Source of the DNA: Dermatobacter hominis
Lineage (GTDB): Bacteria > Actinomycetota > Acidimicrobiia > Acidimicrobiales > Microtrichaceae
Direction: 5' to 3'
DNA: 64,000 nucleotides
Assembly (NCBI RefSeq): GCF_020715685.1
Contig: NZ_CP085840.1
Span: forward strand, 4,216,001 to 4,280,000
Below the pieces are notes generated by a model that worked only from the letters and a program-made list of their open reading frames with translations, did no database searches and had not been told where the DNA came from. Made by a program: the position numbers and the translations under genes. Of this stretch, positions 30,365 through 38,752 are shown piece after piece (position 1 is the first letter of the stretch; every line of letters begins with the position of its first letter).

Positions 30365-32170
30365 ATGGCGTCGGACCGCGAACCGTTCGTGCGCGTCGTG
30401 GTCCTCAACTGGAACGCGGCCTGGTACACGCGCCGCTGCGTCGAGTCGCTGCTGCGGACCGAGCACCCGCCCGACCGCTTCGAGGTCGTGATCGTCGACA
30501 ACGGGTCGGTCGACGGCTCGGCCGAGCGGCTCGCCGACTGGTTCCCGCAGCTGCGCCTCGTCCGCAACGGCGCCAACCTCGGCTTCGCCGAGGGCTGCAA
30601 CCGGGCCATGCGCGACCGCGACGGGGTCGACCTCGTGGCGCTCGTCAACAACGACGCCACCGTCGAGCCCGGCTGGTTGCGACCGCTGGTCGACGCCGTG
30701 GCCGAGGACGCCCGCATCGGCGCGGCGGGGGCGCGGCTGCAGCTCGAGCCGGGGTTCGTCCCCGTCGATGTCCGCGCCGCCGGCACGGCCACCATCGGCC
30801 GGGCGCTCGTCGACGGCGCCGACGTCGGCGCCGCGCTCCGCTTCGACGGCGTCGAGGCGGTCCACGACGCGGCCTGGCCGCTCGACGTCACCCACCGCGT
30901 CGTCGCCGGCGAGGGCCGTCTCTGGGTGCCGGCCGGCGCCGGAGCCCGCCGCCTGGAGCTCGAGCTGGCCGGCGACGGCGAGGTCGCCGTCACCTGCGGG
31001 GCGACGTCGGCCACGTCGCCCCGGCCCGGCGTGGTGGCGCTCGACCTGCCACCCGAGCGGACCATCCTCGTCAACGGCATCGGCACGGCCCGCAACGAGC
31101 GGGCGGAGGGCTACGACCGGTGGTACGGCACGCCGGTCGAGGAGCTCGGCGACGCCGCCACCGAGGTCGTGGACGTCCCCGGGTTCTGCGGCGGTGCCGC
31201 CGTGCTCCGCTCCGAAATGCTCGACGAGGTCGGCGTCTTCGACCCGCGGCTGTTCGCCTACTACGAGGACACCGACCTCTCGTGGCGTGCCACCCGCGCC
31301 GGCTGGCGGATCGTGGCGGTGCCCGGCGCCGTCGTCGACCACGCCTTCGGCGCGTCGGGCGGGAGCCGGGCGGTGGGGTTCTTCCACCTCGACCGGCGGA
31401 ACTGGTGGCTCACCGCCGACCGCAACGGCTCCGACGCCGAGCGCGCCGCCGTGCGCGAGGAGGTCGGTTCCTCGCTCCGCAAGGCGGTCCGGGCCAACGT
31501 CGCCGCCCGCCTGAAGCACGGGCGCCCGCCGTCGTTCGAGCTGCTGAGCTCGTGGGCGCGCATCGTCGCCGACCACCGGTCCGAGGTCCGGCGTCGGGCC
31601 CGCTCCGCGGGCGTCGGCCCCGTGGGGGCCCGGGCGACCGACGACGTGGTCGGCCGGTTCCAGCCGGCCATGCGCCCCCGGCCGCCGTCGTCGCGGCCCT
31701 GGGGGCCACGGCTGGTGCTCCTCGACGCCTCGGGCATCGCCGCGCCGGGCGGGACCACCGCGGTCGCCGGTCCCGCGGTGCGGGGCGTCCTGCGTTCGCT
31801 GCTCCAGGACCACCCCGAGCTCGACGCCGTCGCGGTGCGGCGCGACGCCGAAGGGGTCGCGGTGGCCGGGCCACCGGTGCTCGCCGCCCTGCTCGACGTG
31901 CCCGGCGGACCCCAACCGGTCGATGCGCCGATCCGGCTCGAGGACCCGCTCGCGGTCGGTCCGCTGCTGTCGCTGCGGTGGGCGCCCGCGCCGCTGGGGT
32001 CGCCCGGCGAGGGCGTCGTGCACGTCACCGAGACGTCCCGAGCGGAGCGTGGCGCGCCGTCGGCGACCCGGTCGTTCGAGGTGGAGGAGTCCGGTCCTGC
32101 GTCGTGGCCCGAGGTCGCCGCGACGGTCGCCCGGTGGCTGGGTGACGCCGCGCTGACCGCCTCGGGGTGA
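30365..32170 (+). CDS. GT2 glycosyltransferase (rhamnosyltransferase-like), 601 residues
   Basis: Glycosyltransferase with a GT-A fold. The N-terminus (VVVLNWNAAWYTRRCVESLL, VDNGSVDGS) and the NNDATVEPGWL metal-binding motif (near residue 97) match GT2 rhamnosyl- and galactofuranosyltransferases. The acceptor block FAYYEDTDLSWRATRAGWRI is at about 300-318. Between the donor and acceptor parts (about 130-235) is an inserted beta-rich region (RVVAGEGRLWVPAGAGARRLELELAGDGEVAVTC), reminiscent of a carbohydrate-binding sandwich. The C-terminal 200 residues include an Arg-rich linker and a domain I do not recognise. Acts in the cytoplasm on lipid-linked glycan. First of many transferases in this cluster. 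Confidence 0.87.
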   Translation: MASDREPFVRVVVLNWNAAWYTRRCVESLLRTEHPPDRFEVVIVDNGSVDGSAERLADWFPQLRLVRNGANLGFAEGCNRAMRDRDGVDLVALVNNDATVEPGWLRPLVDAVAEDARIGAAGARLQLEPGFVPVDVRAAGTATIGRALVDGADVGAALRFDGVEAVHDAAWPLDVTHRVVAGEGRLWVPAGAGARRLELELAGDGEVAVTCGATSATSPRPGVVALDLPPERTILVNGIGTARNERAEGYDRWYGTPVEELGDAATEVVDVPGFCGGAAVLRSEMLDEVGVFDPRLFAYYEDTDLSWRATRAGWRIVAVPGAVVDHAFGASGGSRAVGFFHLDRRNWWLTADRNGSDAERAAVREEVGSSLRKAVRANVAARLKHGRPPSFELLSSWARIVADHRSEVRRRARSAGVGPVGARATDDVVGRFQPAMRPRPPSSRPWGPRLVLLDASGIAAPGGTTAVAGPAVRGVLRSLLQDHPELDAVAVRRDAEGVAVAGPPVLAALLDVPGGPQPVDAPIRLEDPLAVGPLLSLRWAPAPLGSPGEGVVHVTETSRAERGAPSATRSFEVEESGPASWPEVAATVARWLGDAALTASG

Positions 32171-32206
32171 GCTGCGCGCGCCGCCGGGTCGGCCGCGCGC
32201 GGTGCG

Positions 32207-32212
32207 TAGACT
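32207..32212 (+). promoter_or_regulatory. Candidate -10 (TAGACT), leaderless start at 32221
   Basis: TAGACT ends 8 bases before the ATG at 32221, which rules against the upstream in-frame start at 32167. Confidence 0.5.
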
Positions 32213-32220
32213 CGCACCCC

Positions 32221-34275
32221 ATGCCGGAGCCCTCCCCCCGACGGCGGCGCGTCCTCGGCCGGTTGGCCGTCGTGTTCGGCGTCGGCCTGCTGCTGTCCGT
32301 CCTGCCCCTCCCGACCCTCGCCTTCTCGATGGAGACGGTGGGAGCCACCGAGGACCTGCCGACCACGACGACGCTGCCCCCGTCCGAGGTCGGTGCCGCG
32401 CAGGCCGCGTCCGACGAGCCGCTCGCCGCCGAGCCGGTGGTGGCCACCGACGAGGCCACGCGCGAGTTCACGGCCATCGGCTTCACGTTCGACCGGGCGC
32501 CCTCCGCGCCGGTGCTCGTCCGCGTCCGCGAGGCGTCCGGCGACTTCGGCGAGTGGCACGAGCTGCACATGGAGGGCGAGGGCGGACCCGACGCCGGCAC
32601 CGCCGAGGCGGCGACCTCGCGTGCCGGCACCGAGCCGCTCTGGGTGCGGTCGGCCGACGGCTACCAGGTGACGATGGCGGCCGACGACGCCGAGCAGGCG
32701 GAGGTCGTGACGGTGCACGAGGAGCTGCACCGCACCGCCGCCGACTCCACGCCGCTGGCCGACGCGTCGCTCGCGCCGCCGTTCGGCATCAACCTCCGCT
32801 CGACCTGGGGCGCCAGGGCCCCGCTGTCGACGAGCTACGCGAGCACCGTCAAGCTCGCCGTCGTCCACCACTCGGACTCGAGCAACTCGTACTCGCCGGC
32901 CGACGTGCCGGGGGTGCTGCGGTCGATCCAGGCGTACCACATGGACGGTCGGGGCTGGTCCGACATCGCCTACAACTTCGTCGTCGACAAGTACGGCGGT
33001 GTGTGGGAGGGCCGCGGCGGCGGGATCGACCGGCCGGTGATCGGCGCCCACGCGCAGGGGTTCAACACGAACTCCGTGGGTGTCATGGTGATCGGCGACT
33101 ACACGCAGGCGCAGCCGAGCGCGGCGAGCCTCGAATCGGTCTCGCAGGTGATCGGGTGGAAGCTCGCCCTGCACGACGTCGACCCGGCGAGCCGCGTCGC
33201 CTTCACCTCGGGCGGTTCGAACAAGTACGCCGCGGGGGTGGTCGTCGACCTGCCGCGCGTGGTCGGCCACCAGGACGTCGTGCTCACCAGCTGCCCGGGC
33301 AGCATCGAGGGGTCGCTCGGCCAGATCCGCGACCGGGCCCAGGCCTGGACCACCTGGATCCGCGCCACCGCGGGACCGGTGGGCTCGGTCGACCGGATCG
33401 TGCCCGGCAACGGCGGCCTCACCGTCATCGGCTGGGCGCTCGACATGGACACCGACGGACCGGTGACGGTGATGGTGGTGGTCGACGGCGTCGTCCGCCC
33501 GGCCCTGGCCGACCAGTCGCGACCCGACGTCGCCGCCAGCTACCCGTCGGCCGGCCCGAACCACGGCTTCTGGGTCGACGTCGGCGGCCTCTCGCCCGGG
33601 TGGCACGACGTCTGCGTGCTCGCCGTCAACCGCGGCTACGGACGGGACTCGTCGCTCGGCTGCTCGGGCGCGGCCGTCCCGGAACCGTCGGGGCGGAGCC
33701 CGGTCGGCGCGATCGACGGCATCTCGGCCGTCCCCGGGGGCATCGACGTCCGGGGCTGGGCGACCGACGCCGACGCCGGCTCGCTGCCGGTGAACCTGCT
33801 GGTCGACGGCCAGTGGCGCCGGACGCAGTGGACGTCGGGCAACCGCTTCTCGGCCCGCCTCCTCGGCATCACCGGCGGCTACCGCACCGTGTGCGGTGTG
33901 GGCATCAACCAGGGTCCGGGGACCGACCTCAAGTTCGCCTGCGCCAGCGTGAACGTGCCGGCGGCGAACCCCCGCGGCGCGGTCGAGTCGCTCGGCGCCG
34001 CCGGCGGCCGCATCACCTCGAGCGGGTGGGCCCTCGACGACGAGTCGCTCGACCCGATCGTGGTGGTGCTCATCGTCGACGGCCGCTGGTACTCGGTGTG
34101 GGCGGACCGGCCCCGCGCCGGCTGGGACCGCAACTACCCCGGCTACGGCGACGTCCACGGCTACGCCGTCAGCGTGCCGGCGTCGAAGGGCACCCACCGG
34201 GCCTGCGTCGCGGCGCTCAACGTCGGGGGCGGCTCCGACAACGTGATGCGCTGCGAGAACGTCGTGGTGAAGTGA
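32221..34275 (+). CDS. Secreted N-acetylmuramoyl-L-alanine amidase with three GW-type repeats
   Basis: Protein of 684 residues with a signal peptide (RRRVLGRLAVVFGVGLLLSVLPLP) and a Thr/Ala-rich region. A PGRP/T7-lysozyme-like amidase domain (about 185-375) cuts the stem peptide from peptidoglycan; the zinc ligands are His216 or His217 (VVHHSD), His350 (VGHQD) and Cys358 (SCPG), with the typical 8-residue spacing between the last two. A beta-rich domain precedes it (about 80-170). Three C-terminal repeats of about 100 residues (from near 386, 496 and 586) each carry G-W-A-x-D, a VDG strand and paired cysteines, a repeat common in secreted actinobacterial proteins and likely to bind the cell surface. 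It lies between two glycosyltransferase genes. Confidence 0.92.
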   Translation: MPEPSPRRRRVLGRLAVVFGVGLLLSVLPLPTLAFSMETVGATEDLPTTTTLPPSEVGAAQAASDEPLAAEPVVATDEATREFTAIGFTFDRAPSAPVLVRVREASGDFGEWHELHMEGEGGPDAGTAEAATSRAGTEPLWVRSADGYQVTMAADDAEQAEVVTVHEELHRTAADSTPLADASLAPPFGINLRSTWGARAPLSTSYASTVKLAVVHHSDSSNSYSPADVPGVLRSIQAYHMDGRGWSDIAYNFVVDKYGGVWEGRGGGIDRPVIGAHAQGFNTNSVGVMVIGDYTQAQPSAASLESVSQVIGWKLALHDVDPASRVAFTSGGSNKYAAGVVVDLPRVVGHQDVVLTSCPGSIEGSLGQIRDRAQAWTTWIRATAGPVGSVDRIVPGNGGLTVIGWALDMDTDGPVTVMVVVDGVVRPALADQSRPDVAASYPSAGPNHGFWVDVGGLSPGWHDVCVLAVNRGYGRDSSLGCSGAAVPEPSGRSPVGAIDGISAVPGGIDVRGWATDADAGSLPVNLLVDGQWRRTQWTSGNRFSARLLGITGGYRTVCGVGINQGPGTDLKFACASVNVPAANPRGAVESLGAAGGRITSSGWALDDESLDPIVVVLIVDGRWYSVWADRPRAGWDRNYPGYGDVHGYAVSVPASKGTHRACVAALNVGGGSDNVMRCENVVVK

Positions 34276-34306
34276 CGGCACCCCGTCCCGACGAGCCGGT
34301 CCCCGC

Positions 34307-35899
34307 ATGCGCATCTCCGTCCTGACCCCGGTCCACGACCCGCCCGCCGACGTCCTCGCCGAGTGCCTGGCGTCGGTGGCGGAGCAGACCTGGCGCGACC
34401 ACCAGCACGTGCTGGTCGACGACGCGTCACGCGCGCCGCACGTCGGCGAGATGCTCGTCGCGGCCGCGGCGGCCGACCCCCGCGTCACGGTCATCCGCTC
34501 CGACGAGAACCTCGGCATCGCCGGCGCGAGCCAGCTGGCGCTCGACGCGGCCGAGGGCGAGGTCGTGGCCCTGCTCGACCACGACGACGTGCTCGTGCCC
34601 ACGGCACTGGCCCGGATGGCGGCGGCCTTCGAGGACCCGCTCGTCGACTACGCCTACAGCGACGAGGACGTGCTCGCCCCCGACGGCTCCCTGATCGAGC
34701 CGTTCTTCAAGCCGGACTGGTCGCCGGAGCGGTTCCGGGACCAGATGTACACCTGCCACCTGTCGGCCATGCGCACCGAGCTCGCCCGGGAGGTCGGCGG
34801 CTTCCGCCGGGGCTTCGACGGCTCCCAGGACTGGGACCTCGTGCTCCGCGCCACCGAGCGGGCCCGGCGGATCGTGCACATCCCCGAGGTGCTGTACCAC
34901 TGGCGCGTCATCGCCACGTCGGTGCTGGCCGGCACCGAGGTCAAGCCCTACGCGTACGAGTCGGCCCGCCGGGCGCTCGAGGAGCACGCGGCGCGCGTCG
35001 GCATCGACGCCGACGTGGTCGAGCTGCCCAACCGGGGCTACTTCCACCTGGTCCGCCGCCACGCGGCGCACCCGCTCGTGAGCATCGTCGTCCCGACGCG
35101 CGGCTCCGAAGGCCGGATCTGGGGGCTGCCGCGACGGATGGTCGTCGAGGCGGTCCGCTCGATCGTCGAGCGCACGACGTGGCCGAACTGGGAGCTGGTG
35201 GTGGTCGCCGACGACGACACGCCGCCCGAGGTGCTCGAGGAGGTCGTCGAGCTGGCCGGGGGCCGGGCGCGGGTGGTGCCGTTCACCGAGCCGTTCAACT
35301 TCTCGGCCAAGTGCAACCTCGGTGCGTCGGTGGCCGCCGGCGACCTGCTGGTGTTCCTGAACGACGACGTCGAGGTGATCGACGGGAACTGGCTGGAGGT
35401 CCTGGTCGGCTTCGCCCGGGAGCCCGACGTGGGCGCGTCGGGACTCGTCCTGCTGTTCGAGGACGGGCGGGTGCAGCACGCCGGCCACGTGCACCTGGCC
35501 GGCAACCCGGGGCACCTCATGTTCGGCCAGCTGCCCGACAGCCCGAAGAACCGCTCGGCGCTCGCGCTCGACCGGGAGGTCGCCGGCCTGACCGCCGCCT
35601 GCCTGTGCATCCGTCGCGAGGTGTTCGAGGAGGTCGGCGGCTACAACGAGGCGCTCGCCTCCAACTACAACGACGTCGACCTGTCGCTGAAGCTGCGCTC
35701 GCGCGGCTACCGCCTGGTCGTGTCGCCGCAGGCCCGCCTCCACCACTTCGAGTCCGTGACCCGCGACCCGACGGTGAGCGAGCTCGAGACCCGCACCCTG
35801 CGCGGCCGCTGGGGCGACCAGCTGCTCGGGGACCCCTACTACAACCCCAACCACGGGACGTCGTACGACAACTACCCGGTCCCGCTGCGCTACGTCTGA
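34307..35899 (+). CDS. Tandem GT2 glycosyltransferase
   Basis: Protein of 530 residues with two GT-A domains in one chain. Domain 1 (1-245) has ISVLTPVHDPP, VDDASRAPH and the metal-binding DHDD near residue 91. Domain 2 (255-530) has VSIVVPTRGSEG, NLGASVAAGDLLVFLNDDVEV (DxD near 354) and the acceptor motif GYNEALASNYNDVDLSLKLRSRGYR. Both keep their catalytic aspartates, so the protein may add two sugars in turn. Such tandem GT2 proteins are typical of O-antigen-like polymer synthesis. It begins 31 bases after the amidase and ends 4 bases before a convergent coiled-coil gene. Confidence 0.9.
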   Translation: MRISVLTPVHDPPADVLAECLASVAEQTWRDHQHVLVDDASRAPHVGEMLVAAAAADPRVTVIRSDENLGIAGASQLALDAAEGEVVALLDHDDVLVPTALARMAAAFEDPLVDYAYSDEDVLAPDGSLIEPFFKPDWSPERFRDQMYTCHLSAMRTELAREVGGFRRGFDGSQDWDLVLRATERARRIVHIPEVLYHWRVIATSVLAGTEVKPYAYESARRALEEHAARVGIDADVVELPNRGYFHLVRRHAAHPLVSIVVPTRGSEGRIWGLPRRMVVEAVRSIVERTTWPNWELVVVADDDTPPEVLEEVVELAGGRARVVPFTEPFNFSAKCNLGASVAAGDLLVFLNDDVEVIDGNWLEVLVGFAREPDVGASGLVLLFEDGRVQHAGHVHLAGNPGHLMFGQLPDSPKNRSALALDREVAGLTAACLCIRREVFEEVGGYNEALASNYNDVDLSLKLRSRGYRLVVSPQARLHHFESVTRDPTVSELETRTLRGRWGDQLLGDPYYNPNHGTSYDNYPVPLRYV

Positions 35900-35903
35900 G
35901 CGG

Positions 35904-36104
35904 TCAGCCCCCGTCGCGGGCGGCCCGCTCGCGGGCCAGCTCCTCCAGCAGCTCCTGGGTGGTGCGTCGCACCTCGTCGCGCACCGCCGACAGCGCGGCC
36001 TCGAGGTCGTCGACCCGGCGCTGGAGCTCGGTCACGGCGTCCTCGACCTCGCCGAAGCGCCCGACGGCACGGGGGATGGAGCGCAGCTGGCCGGCGGAGG
36101 GCAT
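35904..36104 (-). CDS. Small coiled-coil protein (66 residues)
   Basis: Most of this protein (residues 14-60) is one heptad-patterned helix: FGEVEDAVTELQRRVDDLEAAL and then VRDEVRRTTQELLEELARER. There is no signal peptide or membrane segment. The gene is backed by a TAGGAT -10 candidate 6 bases before its ATG on the minus strand and is divergent from the glycosyltransferase gene at 36143. It is one of three short coiled-coil genes in the glycan cluster; they could be scaffolds for the glycosyltransferases or length-determining partners. Short but well supported by promoter, start and codon bias. Confidence 0.65.
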   Translation of the reverse strand: MPSAGQLRSIPRAVGRFGEVEDAVTELQRRVDDLEAALSAVRDEVRRTTQELLEELARERAARDGG

Positions 36105-36110
36105 CGACCG

Positions 36111-36116
36111 ATCCTA
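36111..36116 (-). promoter_or_regulatory. Candidate -10 (TAGGAT on the minus strand), leaderless
   Basis: On the minus strand TAGGAT ends 6 bases before the ATG at 36104; it faces away from the CAGAAT promoter at 36131. Confidence 0.5.
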
Positions 36117-36130
36117 GGACCGGGACCGAG

Positions 36131-36136
36131 CAGAAT
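36131..36136 (+). promoter_or_regulatory. Candidate -10 (CAGAAT), leaderless start at 36143
   Basis: CAGAAT ends 6 bases before the GTG at 36143. Two leaderless promoters share the 38-base divergent gap. Confidence 0.45.
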
Positions 36137-36142
36137 GGCGAC

Positions 36143-38452
36143 GTGACGGTCCTGGTCCTGACGACGTCGGCGCGGCGCGCCTGGGCCGGCCCGCTGGTCG
36201 CCGACCTCCGCCGGGCCCTGCCCTCGAGGACCGTCGTGGCCGTCCACCAGGACCGCCACGACGGCGCCGGCGGGCCGGGTGCGCCGTCGGGTGCGGACCT
36301 GTGGGTGGCCCTGCCCCCCGAGGCCGTCGACGGCATCCGCTCGGTCGACCTCGCCATGGCGCTCGGGGCGCGGCGCGCCGGTTGGGCGGCGCTGCCGTCC
36401 GTCCTGGCGTCGCTGCCCGACGGCCTGGTCGACGAGCCGCTCCTGGTCCTGGCCGACACCGTCCGGCTGCTCGCCGAGGTGCCGGCGCTCGTCGACGGGC
36501 CGCTCGTGCTGGCGGCCCGGGTCGACGAGGGGTCCGGCCTGCCGTTCGGCGGCGCCCTGCCGGGCGTGCTCTCGCTCCCGGCGGCCGCAGGCCCGGGCGG
36601 CGAGCACCGCCGCGCGCTGCTCCGGTGGTGGTCGTCGCGGGCGGCCGAGGCGGCGAGGGACGTCGACGGCGACCACCGCAGCGCGCTCGACGGGCTGTGG
36701 CACGACGTCCCGATCGGGACGGCCGCCCGGGCACTGGTCGACCCGGCGTACCGGCTCTCGGCCCGGACCTCCGATGCGATCGAGCTCGGCGAGCACGCCG
36801 ACGGGGCGACCACGGTCGGCGACGGGCCGCTGCGCCTCGTCGACCTCGAGGGCCTCGACCCCGCCCGACCGTGGTGGTGGGCCGAGCCGGGCGCCCGGCC
36901 GCGCCGTCGGGCCAGCACGAGCCCGCCCCTCCGCCACCTCCTGCACCGCGCCGCCGAAGCGGTCGTCGCGGCCGACGCGGGCGCGGGGCCGACGCCGTGC
37001 CCGTCGCCCGACGAGGTCGTGGGCGTGCCGGTCACCCCGGCGCTGCGGCGGTGGTTCCGCGCCGAGCTGGCCGAGCGCCGGCAGCCGCCGAACCCGCTCG
37101 TGGCCGACGAGGCGGGCGCCTTCCTCGACGTCCTGGCGGGGCCCGGTCGGTCCGACGGGTCGGGCGTGTCGCTCGCCGCCGACCTCGTGCTCGAGGACCG
37201 CCCCGACGTGGCGGCGGCGTTCCCGTCGGCCCGCTGGGCCGATCGCGACGGCTTCGTGCGCTGGTTGTGGACCCACGGCGTCCGCGAGCGGGCGATCGCC
37301 CCCGCGGTGCTGCCCGACCGCCCCGCACCGCGGCGGACGGTCGCCCGCACCCGTCCCCGGGGCGGCGGCGTGAACCTCGTCGGCTACCTCGACGGCGACC
37401 TCGGTCTCGGCGTGGCGGCCCGCCACCTGCGCTCGGCGCTGGAGTCGGCGGGGGTCGAGGTCACCAGCGTCGCCTACGACCGCACGAGCAGCCGTCGCAG
37501 CTCGGGGGAACCCGCGCCGCGGCTCGAGGCCCCGCACGCCGCCAACCTCCTGATGATCACGCCGGACCAACTGCCCTACTTCGTGGCCGACGTCGGTCCC
37601 GACTTCCTCGCCGGGCGGCACAACATCGGGCTCTGGTACTGGGAGACCGACGTGCTGACCGAGCGCCAGCTGTCGTCGTTCGGCCACGTCGACGAGGTGT
37701 GGGCCTCGACCCGCTACCTGGCCGACGTGTTCGCCGCCTACGACCGCGTGCCGGTGTCGCTGGTGCCGGTCCCGCTCGAGTTCGAGGACCCGCAGGTCGT
37801 CGAGGGGGACCGGGCGCGGCTCGGGCTCGACGACCGCTTCACGGTGCTGTTCTCGTTCGACTTCCTCTCGGTGATGGAGCGCAAGAACCCGATCGGCCTC
37901 GTCGAGGCGTTCCGCCGGGCGTTCGACGAGGGCGACGGCGCCCGGCTCGTCCTGAAGTCGATCAACGGCGAGGTCTTCCCCGAGGAGCTGGAGCGGCTGC
38001 TCGACGCCGTCGGCGACCGGACCGACATCGAGGTGTGGGACCGGTACCTCGACGCGCGCGACCGCCTGGCGCTCGTCGCGGTCGCCGACTGCTATGCGTC
38101 GCTGCACCGATCCGAGGGGCTCGGGCTGACGATGGCGGAGGCCATGTCGGTCGGCACGCCGGTCGTCGCGACCGCGTACTCGGGGAACCTCGACTTCATG
38201 GCCGAGGGCGACGCGCTGCTCGTGCCGGCGCAGGTCGTCGAGATCGGGCCGGGCCAGTTCTACCCGGCCGACGGGCACTGGGCGGACCCTGATCTGGACG
38301 CGGCGGCGGCCGCGCTGCGCCGCCTCGCCGACGACCCGGCGTTCGGTCGCGGGCTGACCGAGCGGGGGCGAGAGGCGCTCGCCCCGTTCCGCCACGAGCG
38401 GGTGGGCATGATCGCGGCGCGGCGGCTGCGTGAACTAGGACTTGTCCGATGA
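36143..38452 (+). CDS. GT4 glycosyltransferase with a 400-residue N-terminal domain of unknown function
   Basis: Protein of 769 residues. Residues 1-400 are Ala/Arg-rich without a fold I recognise; they are partly alpha/beta (MTVLVLTTSARRAWAGPLVADLRRALPS) and could be a degenerate transferase or an acceptor-binding domain. From about 410 the chain is a GT-B GT4 enzyme: GYLDGDLGLGVAARHLRSALE, NIGLWYWETD, the donor site LHRSEGLGLTMAEAMSVGTPVVAT with the E-x7-E-type motif, and RALAPFRHERV near the end. It probably adds mannose, rhamnose or a related sugar to a lipid-linked glycan. It is translationally coupled (ATGA overlap) to the small coiled-coil gene that follows. Confidence 0.85.
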   Translation: MTVLVLTTSARRAWAGPLVADLRRALPSRTVVAVHQDRHDGAGGPGAPSGADLWVALPPEAVDGIRSVDLAMALGARRAGWAALPSVLASLPDGLVDEPLLVLADTVRLLAEVPALVDGPLVLAARVDEGSGLPFGGALPGVLSLPAAAGPGGEHRRALLRWWSSRAAEAARDVDGDHRSALDGLWHDVPIGTAARALVDPAYRLSARTSDAIELGEHADGATTVGDGPLRLVDLEGLDPARPWWWAEPGARPRRRASTSPPLRHLLHRAAEAVVAADAGAGPTPCPSPDEVVGVPVTPALRRWFRAELAERRQPPNPLVADEAGAFLDVLAGPGRSDGSGVSLAADLVLEDRPDVAAAFPSARWADRDGFVRWLWTHGVRERAIAPAVLPDRPAPRRTVARTRPRGGGVNLVGYLDGDLGLGVAARHLRSALESAGVEVTSVAYDRTSSRRSSGEPAPRLEAPHAANLLMITPDQLPYFVADVGPDFLAGRHNIGLWYWETDVLTERQLSSFGHVDEVWASTRYLADVFAAYDRVPVSLVPVPLEFEDPQVVEGDRARLGLDDRFTVLFSFDFLSVMERKNPIGLVEAFRRAFDEGDGARLVLKSINGEVFPEELERLLDAVGDRTDIEVWDRYLDARDRLALVAVADCYASLHRSEGLGLTMAEAMSVGTPVVATAYSGNLDFMAEGDALLVPAQVVEIGPGQFYPADGHWADPDLDAAAAALRRLADDPAFGRGLTERGREALAPFRHERVGMIAARRLRELGLVR

Positions 38453-38748
38453 GGACGCGACTGAAGCAGCTCGTGCGCGCCGCCCTGGCCCCGTTCCTGC
38501 GGTGGCTGCAGGCGCAGCTCGCGGTGCTCGACGCCCGGCTGGTGGACCTCCAGGCCGGCCAGGACGACCTCGCCCGCCTCAACCGGGCCGTCATCGAGGC
38601 GCACAGCTCGGAGATCGACGTGATCGGGCGGGAGCTCGCCCAGCAGCGGTTGCTGCTCGAGTCGCTCGAGCTGCGCCAGGCCGAGCTGATCGCCGAGGTG
38701 CGGGCGCACACGCCCGACGACGTGGGCGACGCTCGGCTGGTCGACTGA
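38449..38748 (+). CDS. Small coiled-coil protein (99 residues)
   Basis: A basic, amphipathic N-terminus (MRTRLKQLVRAALAPFLRWLQ) is followed by heptad repeats (VLDARLVDLQAGQDDLARLNRAV, then LAQQRLLLESLELRQAELIAEV), so it is probably a peripheral membrane or scaffold coiled coil. The ATG overlaps the stop of the GT4 gene upstream, and the next GT4 gene starts 4 bases after it, a layout that implies equimolar production and a shared complex. No catalytic motif. It resembles the coiled-coil genes at 35904 and 44832 in type, not in sequence. Confidence 0.72.
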   Translation: MRTRLKQLVRAALAPFLRWLQAQLAVLDARLVDLQAGQDDLARLNRAVIEAHSSEIDVIGRELAQQRLLLESLELRQAELIAEVRAHTPDDVGDARLVD

Positions 38749-38752
38749 CCCC

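Noticed and set aside
32167-32220. Start at 32167 for the amidase
   Set aside because: It would lie upstream of the -10 (TAGACT) and add residues before a normal signal peptide; ATG 32221 is supported.
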